Positions 6,920 through 12,628 of a stretch of 12,628 bases of DNA are shown in pieces (the stretch's first letter is position 1; each line of letters opens with the position of its first letter). A model generated the notes under the pieces. It saw nothing but the letters and a program-made list of their open reading frames with translations, did not search any database and was not told the origin of the DNA. The stretch comes from Methanobacteriota archaeon (GTDB lineage: Archaea > Methanobacteriota > Methanobacteria > Methanobacteriales > Methanobacteriaceae), in the NCBI GenBank assembly GCA_023434825.1, contig JAEYSH010000082.1, forward strand, positions 1 to 12,628. Reading direction: 5' to 3'. The position numbers and the translations under genes are program-made.

Positions 6920-9900
6920 AGACAACAAGTAATAATTCTATTAACTACATTAGTCTTTGCGTTTATACTGTGTGGTGCAGCTTCTGCAGCAGATAACACT
7001 ACTTTAAACCTGACTAAAGGATCTTCAGATAATATTGGGCTGGACAGTAACAATGTGAATATTGGCCCAGATAAATTCCAAGTTCAGATCCGAGTGACTA
7101 ACACTGGTAATACAACAGCACACAACGTTAGCGGAACATTTAGTTTCGACAATAACGTTAATAATCAATATATTTACCGGGATCCCCAGGAAAATACAAC
7201 TAAATATTTAGGTGATATTGCACCTGGAGCAACATTAGATTTGTTCTGGCTTGTAAATGTAAACAGAACCTCTTCTGCTTACGATAAAGATCGTAACTAC
7301 ACTGTTACTGTTTTCGGTGATAATATTGGAACTCCAAATGTAATAAGCGGTGATTTAATTGTACAGAAACTGATTTCCCAGAATAGGAACCGTGTGATTT
7401 CAATTACACTTTCTAATAATAATCCAACTCTAGGAGATACATTTGCAGTTACTGTAGTCAGCAGCACAGCCAGTGCAACATATAATTATGTGGATTTACC
7501 CTTGATCAATTATAATCCAACCATAGTACAACCATTAGGAGTTACCATTACATATGGGTCAAGTACTACCAATAATATCTTAATAAACAATCCCGGAACA
7601 ACTAATTTTGTCTCTGTATGGATATTCAGAGCAATAAGTGCTGGATTTACACCACTATCTGCTTTGATATTGGATCAAAGTGGTAATAGTTACCACTACA
7701 ATACAGATGTAAACAGTACTACAATCACATTTAACGTGACTCCAGAAGCTGATCTTGCAATTACAAAAACAGTAAATAATACTGCTCCCGTTTCGGGCGT
7801 CGATACTGTAAAATTTGTGCTTACAGTAACCAATAATGGTCCAAATAATGCAACAGGAGTCTTGGTAAATGATCTATTGCCCGGAGGACTCATAAATATA
7901 GTTTCCAACCCAAGCCAAGGATCATATAATGCTACAAGCGGTATATGGACCATAGGTAACTTAGCTGTAAATCAAACAGTTACATTAAACATTACTGCAC
8001 TTGTTAATCAAGCAGGGCAAATAATCAATATTGCTAATGTAACTGGTAATGAAAAAGATCCAAACCTGTTAAATAATCAAGCTATAGTGGCTTTAAACCC
8101 TACAGCCCCATTAGCAGATTTAACTATTTCAAAAGAAGTAGATCGTACTACAGTTCACACTAATGACCCATTCACTTTCACAGTGACTGTGTTCAATGCA
8201 GGACCAAATACTGCAAATAATGTGACTGTTACAGACTTCTGGCCTTCTGGTCTAGCTCTATTATCTGCAACTCCATCACAAGGTTTATTTAATTCAGGAA
8301 CATTCATATGGAATGTTGGAACTCTTATATCCGGTGCTTCAGCAACATTGACCCTAACAGCTGAAGGGCTTCAAATTGGTAATTTTACCAACGTAGTCAA
8401 TGTGACAGCAAATGAGACAGATCCTCATCCAGGTGATAACACAGCTAATGCAACTATAAACGTGCATCCGCATATGGACCTTGCAGTTACAAAAACAGTA
8501 GATAATCCAAACCCTAATGTGGGTCAAAATGTTACTTTTACTGTATTTGTGACCAATCTAGGACCACAAAATGCTACTGGAGTTATAGTTAATGACCCCT
8601 TACCTTTAGGACTAATATATGTATCCTCAAATGCAACTCAAGGATCATACAATAGCACTTCAGGTATATGGACTATAGGTAATTTGGCCGTAAACCAAAC
8701 AGTTGCTTTAAATATCACTGTAACTGTAAATCAGACAGGGCAAATAACCAACATAGCTATAGGTACAGGAAACGAGCACGATCATCACCCTGAAAACAAC
8801 CAGGGTGTAGCAGTTATAAACGGACAACCAACAGCAGACCTTAACATAATAAAAGAATCCGATAAAACCGTTTATAACAATGGAGATAATGTAATATTTG
8901 ATTTCGTTGTTAAAAATGACGGACCAAATGATGCAAACAACGTAACCGTTAGTGATTTATTACCAACAGGTTTAAACTTCGTGTCTGTTCCATCCATATC
9001 CCAAGGATCATATAATTCCGGAACTGGTATATGGAACATTGGTTTCCTTGCTAACGGAGCAACTGCAACAATGCAGATAATAGCTAAAGCTGTACAGACA
9101 GGTTTTATAACCAATATAGCTACAGTTAACGCTAGTGAATTTGATCCGCACCTTGCAGATAATGTTGCTGCTGTGACTGTAGAAGTGAACCCTTCTGCAG
9201 ACCTTGCAATATTAAAAAGCTTCAACCAAACAACACAGTTCCAAAATCAACTTGTGACTGCAACATTAACTGTCAAAAACAACGGTCCTGATGCTGCTAC
9301 AGGTGTAATAATGGATGATCCATTACCTGCAGGTCTTACTTATGTTTCAGACGATTCTGGAGGATCATATAACCCTCTAACAGGATTCTGGACTATAGGC
9401 AACTTAGCTGTAAACCAAACAGTTACTTTGAACATTATAGCAAATGTTACTGGTACTGGTACCTTAACTAATATCGCTGTTGTTTCAGGAAATGAGCATG
9501 ACCCTGTCACTGTTAATAATCAGGCCATAGCTACTGTTAACGGTGCAGAAAATGCCGATCTTGCTATTTCAAAAACAGTAGATGATGTAACTCCACACGT
9601 TGGCGATACAATTACCTACACAGTGACTTTGTTTAATGCAGGACCAAATACAACCAACGCAACAGTAAGTGAGGTAGTAAACCCCGTTTCTGGATTGATC
9701 TTTGTAAGTGCAACTCCATCTATGGGAACATATAACAGTACTGCTAACATATGGACCATAGACAACTTTACTGCTGGATCATTAGCTTCGTTAGTACTAA
9801 AATACATAGTAAACGCTACTGGAGAAATAACCAATACTGTAGTTGCAAACAGTACAATACCGGATTTACATCCAGAGGATAATACAGCAAGTACAACTGT

Positions 9901-11167
9901 GAATGGACAACCAGTAGCTGATATTGCTGTTAACAAGACTGTAAATGATACAACTCCAAATGTCTTGGATGTAATTCTTTACACAATCAATGTCTTGAAT
10001 AATGGCCCTAATAATGCTACAAATGTTACAGTAACTGATGTTCTTCCATCAGGCATTAACTTTGATGAATTTGGACCTTCTAGCTCTTCAGGTGTTGGCA
10101 CATGGAGTGCAGTTTGGAATGGTATTAATACCGTAACAATATTCATCAGTAACATTGCTCCAGGAGGATACTTGAATGTTACCTTTGAAGCATTAATAAG
10201 CACAATACTTGGTGGTCAACATGTTGACAACACAGCAGTTAAAACCGCTGAAGATCAGTTTGATAACGACACATCAAATGATGGATCAACAGTTGGTATT
10301 GATGTGAATCCTGCAGTCGACCTAGTAATGTCCAAAACCCCTGAAAATGCTACATGGAACTATGGTACACAGCACACATTCAATATAGATGTAACCAACA
10401 ACGGCCCAAATAACGCTACAAATGTTGTTATTGTGGATACTCTTCCAGTTGGTCTCGACTTTGTAAGCGCCACTAATGGTGGTGTTTGGAATTCAACTGC
10501 AAGAACTGTAACATGGACCATAAGTAACATTCCTGCAGAAGGATCTTCACATAATGAGTTAGTTGTTAGTGTTTCAGGCCATAACACTATTGTTATAAAC
10601 AATGCAACAGTAACAGCAACTGAACATGAGATAAATCCTGGAAATAATTCAGATAATGCTACTGTAAATATCCCAGCACAATCAGGCCTTTATCTTACAA
10701 TAAGTTCTCCAACTGAATGTACAGAAATAAGTAAAACTGCTTTAATTACATTTAAAGTTGGAAACAGAGGGCCAGATGCAGCTGAAAACGTAGTATTTAC
10801 CTGGACTATTCCTGAAGGAATGGAATTTGTAAGCTTAGATAAGGATTCTGGAAACGCTACCTATGATCCTGCAACCCGAACAATAACCTGGAACCTTGGA
10901 ACTGTGCCAGTAGGCGACCCATACCTCTGGGTAACTGTTAGGATGGTAAAAGCAGGAAATTACGTAATCAGACCTACTTTAAGCACAACAACATATGATC
11001 CAAACCTACAAAGCAATATAGAGTTTAGGGACATATGTGCTGATGCGCCTGAAGTTAATGCTGCAAGTAAAACCATTCCAATGAAACCAACAGGATTACC
11101 ATTCGGTGCTCTTATAGCATCTATCTTGATGGTAATTGGTGGAATTGTTGTATCAAAAAGAAAATAA
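6917..11167 (+). CDS. Giant DUF11-repeat cell-surface protein (adhesin-like)
   Basis: This is a predicted exported, wall- or membrane-attached surface protein of 1416 residues if initiated at ATT 6917. Residues 1-24 form a signal peptide (R2, hydrophobic core 5-19, cleavage after ASA). Residues about 47-277 are a beta-rich N-terminal region whose first half resembles a CARDB/DUF11-like domain. Eight clear DUF11 domains start at residues 278, 400, 520, 640, 761, 880, 1001 and 1134, and a diverged ninth starts at about 1256. The end is KPTGLP (1390-1395), a 17-residue hydrophobic helix and SKRK, like a sorting or anchor signal. The ectodomain is rich in Asn, Thr and Val, with roughly 45-50 N-x-S/T sites by eye. 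It has only two cysteines, C1268 and C1374. The conventional start GTG at 7055 would delete the signal peptide and is rejected. The ligand is unknown; a structural or adhesion role is inferred from the family. Its promoter is divergent from the thiol-relay operon. Confidence 0.88.
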   Translation: MRQQVIILLTTLVFAFILCGAASAADNTTLNLTKGSSDNIGLDSNNVNIGPDKFQVQIRVTNTGNTTAHNVSGTFSFDNNVNNQYIYRDPQENTTKYLGDIAPGATLDLFWLVNVNRTSSAYDKDRNYTVTVFGDNIGTPNVISGDLIVQKLISQNRNRVISITLSNNNPTLGDTFAVTVVSSTASATYNYVDLPLINYNPTIVQPLGVTITYGSSTTNNILINNPGTTNFVSVWIFRAISAGFTPLSALILDQSGNSYHYNTDVNSTTITFNVTPEADLAITKTVNNTAPVSGVDTVKFVLTVTNNGPNNATGVLVNDLLPGGLINIVSNPSQGSYNATSGIWTIGNLAVNQTVTLNITALVNQAGQIINIANVTGNEKDPNLLNNQAIVALNPTAPLADLTISKEVDRTTVHTNDPFTFTVTVFNAGPNTANNVTVTDFWPSGLALLSATPSQGLFNSGTFIWNVGTLISGASATLTLTAEGLQIGNFTNVVNVTANETDPHPGDNTANATINVHPHMDLAVTKTVDNPNPNVGQNVTFTVFVTNLGPQNATGVIVNDPLPLGLIYVSSNATQGSYNSTSGIWTIGNLAVNQTVALNITVTVNQTGQITNIAIGTGNEHDHHPENNQGVAVINGQPTADLNIIKESDKTVYNNGDNVIFDFVVKNDGPNDANNVTVSDLLPTGLNFVSVPSISQGSYNSGTGIWNIGFLANGATATMQIIAKAVQTGFITNIATVNASEFDPHLADNVAAVTVEVNPSADLAILKSFNQTTQFQNQLVTATLTVKNNGPDAATGVIMDDPLPAGLTYVSDDSGGSYNPLTGFWTIGNLAVNQTVTLNIIANVTGTGTLTNIAVVSGNEHDPVTVNNQAIATVNGAENADLAISKTVDDVTPHVGDTITYTVTLFNAGPNTTNATVSEVVNPVSGLIFVSATPSMGTYNSTANIWTIDNFTAGSLASLVLKYIVNATGEITNTVVANSTIPDLHPEDNTASTTVNGQPVADIAVNKTVNDTTPNVLDVILYTINVLNNGPNNATNVTVTDVLPSGINFDEFGPSSSSGVGTWSAVWNGINTVTIFISNIAPGGYLNVTFEALISTILGGQHVDNTAVKTAEDQFDNDTSNDGSTVGIDVNPAVDLVMSKTPENATWNYGTQHTFNIDVTNNGPNNATNVVIVDTLPVGLDFVSATNGGVWNSTARTVTWTISNIPAEGSSHNELVVSVSGHNTIVINNATVTATEHEINPGNNSDNATVNIPAQSGLYLTISSPTECTEISKTALITFKVGNRGPDAAENVVFTWTIPEGMEFVSLDKDSGNATYDPATRTITWNLGTVPVGDPYLWVTVRMVKAGNYVIRPTLSTTTYDPNLQSNIEFRDICADAPEVNAASKTIPMKPTGLPFGALIASILMVIGGIVVSKRK
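7748..11029 (+). repeat. Nine tandem DUF11 domain repeats with a two-domain super-period
   Basis: The units begin at 7748, 8114, 8474, 8834, 9197, 9554, 9917, 10316 and 10682. Most are 357-366 bases; the seventh is 399. Each opens with a version of ADLxIxKT, followed by VTNNGPNNAT, DxLPxGL, GSYN..TxxW and a closing NPxxNN/DNxA. Units 1, 3 and 5 share ATGV and WTIGNLAVNQTVTLNI, while units 2, 4 and partly 6 share NNVTV/T.SDL and a DNxA ending. This gives a two-domain unit of about 720 bases. Unit 9 is the most diverged. Confidence 0.85.
11081..11164 (+). other. C-terminal sorting/anchor signal of the surface protein
   Basis: The last 28 residues have the three-part layout of sortase or archaeosortase substrates: a short motif (MKPTGLP), about 17 hydrophobic residues and a basic end (SKRK). 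The motif is not one of the classic LPxTG or PGF forms. A simple membrane anchor is the alternative. Confidence 0.6.
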
Positions 11168-11172
11168 ATTAT

Positions 11173-11206
11173 TAGGGACTAACCATCCCCTTATTTTTTT
11201 TATTTA
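11173..11206 (+). terminator. Probable terminator of the surface-protein gene
   Basis: A small AGGG...CCCT hairpin (11174-11190 region) is followed by TTATTTTTTTTATTT a few bases after the stop codon. Archaeal termination depends mainly on the T-run, which is clear here; the stem is weak. Confidence 0.5.
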
Positions 11207-11239
11207 AATAACTAAAAAATAAATTGCTAGATTTGAATT

Positions 11240-11260
11240 AATTAAAATATAAAAAAGGAT
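11240..11260 (-). terminator. Probable T-tract terminator of the recombinase gene
   Basis: Read on the - strand, CCTTTTTTATATTTTAATT lies about 15 bases after the recombinase stop codon. The 104-base convergent gap therefore holds one T-run for each direction. Confidence 0.4.
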
Positions 11261-11271
11261 TTATATTAAGT

Positions 11272-12432
11272 CTATGACTGTTTTTCATCAGGAGTTAATG
11301 ATTTCATTTTTTCTTCAAGATATTTTAAGTGCTCTTTTATTTGATTTAATTCCTGGTCTTTTTCATTGAATTTTTCCATTAGCATTTCAAATTCAGAATT
11401 TGTTCCCTGAGAGGAATTATCAAGACTTAAAAATTCCAAAGCATCAACATATTGACTTTTCATAGATTCAATATCACTAAAATCTGATTTAGTTTTATTT
11501 ACTTTATATCCTAGAAAACTATCAATTGTAACTTCATCAAGTTCTGCTTCATTTAAAGCTTTTTTGAATGTTTTACGCAATGTTCCAGAAGTTAAAAACC
11601 TCCTTTTTCCATCTAAATGTCCAAAACCGGCCTTATTATTTATACGTTTGAAAATTGCTCCATGCACAGACTTAGCAAGTGGCTTATTCCATGTATTTAC
11701 AAAAAGAGGATCTTCAAATGATTTAACCAATTTATTATTCATTTCCCTGTCTTTTAAGTAATCTAAAATAGCCTGGGTAGATTCTGGAGTGTTAAAAGTG
11801 ACGTAATTAATCCCGGATTTAATTTTCTTAATTTGCCATGTACCTATAGTATCATTCCTTTTATCAAGGTTAGATATGACTTTAGATACATCTAATTTAT
11901 CATCCTCGTTTAAATCCAAATATTCATCTACTGAATCAATAAAATCGCCATAAGTTAAATATCTAAGTTCAATAGCACCCATACCTGAAGTAAAGTGAAG
12001 TAAAATAATGGCTTTGTCCCTTAATCCAGATACATGAACTGCTTTTCTAATATCTGATTCATCAGGGATTCCAGTATTTAAATCATTTCCTGAAGTTGAT
12101 AAATTCATTATATCTGGAGTCTTAATGTCAAAACTCTTAAAAAAAGCGTTTAAAGTATCATATCTGTTTTTAATTGTATTGGTTGATTTACCTTCATCTT
12201 TTAATTCATTTAAATAATCTTCTACAAAATTGTATATTTCCTGATCTTCAATTTTTATATTATGCTCTTTTTGAGCTTTTTCAATCAATTGTGTTGGATT
12301 TTGACCTATAAATTTACAGAAATCATTCAATCGCCGGGCATAAAGCATTTCAGTTGATTCCCGTATTTCTCTTTTTTTTATAAAATTTTGAAAATTTTCA
12401 TCTTCAATTATATTTTCCGGCGATATTACCAT
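11272..12432 (-). CDS. Archaeal tyrosine recombinase/integrase-like protein with altered active site
   Basis: This is a 386-residue XerC/D-type phage-integrase-family protein (residue numbers below count from the TTG at 12435, one codon upstream). Residues about 15-105 form the SAM-like DNA-binding domain (ESTEMLYARRLNDFCKFIG, STNTIKNRYDTLNAFF). Residues about 125-335 form the catalytic domain. Box I reads TSGMGAIELRYLTYGDF, where most relatives have Arg at G153; R158 may substitute. The beta-hairpin lysine is probably K206. Box II reads SGTLRKTF, with R287 kept but the usual His replaced by G284. LGH is LGY (Y310). The nucleophile is probably Y329 in MKSQYVDALEFLSL. A 58-residue tail follows, with a coiled coil (about 347-380). 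ATG at 12432 is preferred over the adjacent TTG, and TAG lies 9 bases upstream of that TTG. It converges on the surface-protein gene. No attachment sites were seen. It could be an integrase remnant, a resident recombinase or a non-catalytic DNA binder. Confidence 0.8.
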   Translation of the reverse strand: MVISPENIIEDENFQNFIKKREIRESTEMLYARRLNDFCKFIGQNPTQLIEKAQKEHNIKIEDQEIYNFVEDYLNELKDEGKSTNTIKNRYDTLNAFFKSFDIKTPDIMNLSTSGNDLNTGIPDESDIRKAVHVSGLRDKAIILLHFTSGMGAIELRYLTYGDFIDSVDEYLDLNEDDKLDVSKVISNLDKRNDTIGTWQIKKIKSGINYVTFNTPESTQAILDYLKDREMNNKLVKSFEDPLFVNTWNKPLAKSVHGAIFKRINNKAGFGHLDGKRRFLTSGTLRKTFKKALNEAELDEVTIDSFLGYKVNKTKSDFSDIESMKSQYVDALEFLSLDNSSQGTNSEFEMLMEKFNEKDQELNQIKEHLKYLEEKMKSLTPDEKQS

Positions 12433-12462
12433 CAAACCACATCCCTAGATAATCGTACATTA

Positions 12463-12500
12463 ATTTAGTATATTATTTCTAGCTTCTATCGTATATAATT
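12463..12500 (-). promoter_or_regulatory. Candidate promoter region of the recombinase gene
   Basis: On the - strand there are two TATA-like boxes, AATTATATACG (about 12490-12500) and AATAATATACT (about 12465-12476). They lie 30-65 bases before the start codon. A 10-bp palindrome, TTAGTACTAA (12510-12519), sits just upstream and could be an operator. Assigned from sequence appearance only. Confidence 0.3.
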
Positions 12501-12530
12501 ATCTTATAGTTAGTACTAAATCAAAATATC

Positions 12531-12628
12531 TTAAGTAAACTCGTATTTATCTTCATATTTAAATTCATAATTACCTTCATATTCCTTTTTTAATTCTTCA
12601 TTCATTAATTTATTAATCATTCCCATCA
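12531..12628 (-). CDS. Short or truncated reading frame at the right edge
   Basis: On the - strand, a frame runs from the window edge to TAA at 12531-12533. It could begin at ATG 12624-12626 (31 residues, opening MGMINKLMNEELKKEYEG) or be the C-terminus of a longer gene outside the window. The peptide is rich in Glu, Lys and Tyr, ending in alternating aromatic and charged residues (KYEDKYEFT), and looks coding rather than random. Family and function are not recognisable. It would lie upstream of the recombinase in the same direction, about 95 bases away. Confidence 0.4.
   Translation of the reverse strand, partial: MGMINKLMNEELKKEYEGNYEFKYEDKYEFT

Noticed and set aside
6909..6932. Seven-codon frame GTG...TAA over the ribosome site
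   Set aside because: Its GTG is part of the ribosome site itself, so it cannot be initiated from it; no other ribosome site is well placed.
6748..7053. 101-residue - strand frame in the divergent spacer
   Set aside because: Half of it is antisense to the signal peptide and the rest is Ile/Leu-rich translation of AT-rich DNA with no ribosome site; it is non-coding.
7055..7057. GTG as start of the giant surface protein
   Set aside because: It removes an intact, in-frame signal peptide, has no ribosome site in front, and lies 138 bases after a perfect GGAGGTG that sits before the signal-peptide frame.
7696..10602. Several - strand frames of 74-117 residues inside the surface-protein gene
   Set aside because: They recur in the same register against each DUF11 repeat and are antisense shadows of the repeat codons.
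1..12628. CRISPR array, tRNA, rRNA or transposase
   Set aside because: No regularly spaced short direct repeats, no cloverleaf-like sequence with a TTC arm, and no DDE or HUH transposase motif was found; the only recombinase is of the tyrosine family.
11272..12628. Integrated virus or plasmid next to the recombinase
   Set aside because: No capsid, replication or partition gene, no tRNA-end attachment site and no flanking direct repeats appear in the window; the right side is too short to judge.

Overview
The window looks like a chromosomal stretch from an AT-rich methanogenic archaeon, most likely a Methanobacterium-type member of the Methanobacteriales. This placement is an inference. It rests on the low GC content, TATA-type promoter sequences, strong GGAGG ribosome sites, a very large DUF11-repeat surface protein, and the PAS/histidine-kinase and tyrosine-recombinase types present. 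No rRNA, tRNA, CRISPR array or insertion sequence is visible.

Layout. (1) 2-742, + strand: the 3' end of an unrecognised soluble protein. It converges, with 1 base between, on (2) 744-1544, - strand, a stand-alone trehalose-phosphatase-like HAD enzyme with a TTG start. (3) 1737-4684, + strand: a probable two-gene unit. The first gene is a PAS protein with a very long coiled coil and a histidine-kinase-like module whose phospho-acceptor His is Asn. The second is a secreted alpha/beta hydrolase. (4) 4688-6588, - strand: a tight three-gene operon, transcribed as membrane-anchored thioredoxin, CcdA-type membrane electron carrier, then a DUF1932-type NAD(P)-dependent dehydrogenase. (5) 6589-6916: a very AT-rich divergent promoter region with a perfect 20-bp palindrome. 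(6) 6917-11167, + strand: a 1416-residue cell-surface protein with signal peptide, nine DUF11-type domains and a C-terminal TG-LP/membrane-helix/KRK tail. Its signal peptide is encoded upstream of the first conventional start codon, and a perfect ribosome site points to an ATT start (or to a mutated ATG). (7) 11272-12432, - strand: a tyrosine recombinase with altered catalytic boxes and a coiled-coil tail. (8) 12531-12628, - strand: the end of another short or truncated reading frame.

How the parts may work together (inference). Much of the window concerns the cell envelope: a giant adhesin-like protein, a secreted hydrolase, and an extracytoplasmic thiol-disulfide relay (thioredoxin plus CcdA, equivalent to a split DsbD). 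The mature surface protein has only two cysteines, which bracket its last, membrane-proximal domain, and the divergent operon encodes a thiol relay that could act on such a pair. The kinase-like protein is probably a structural or regulatory pseudokinase, because its H-box lacks histidine while most of its ATP-binding boxes remain. Its coiled coil contains seven consecutive 28-residue repeats. No complete, obviously new defence or mobile system is visible. The strongest oddities are the non-standard start of the surface protein, the H-to-N kinase with the 28-residue repeat array, and the degenerate recombinase beside the surface gene.
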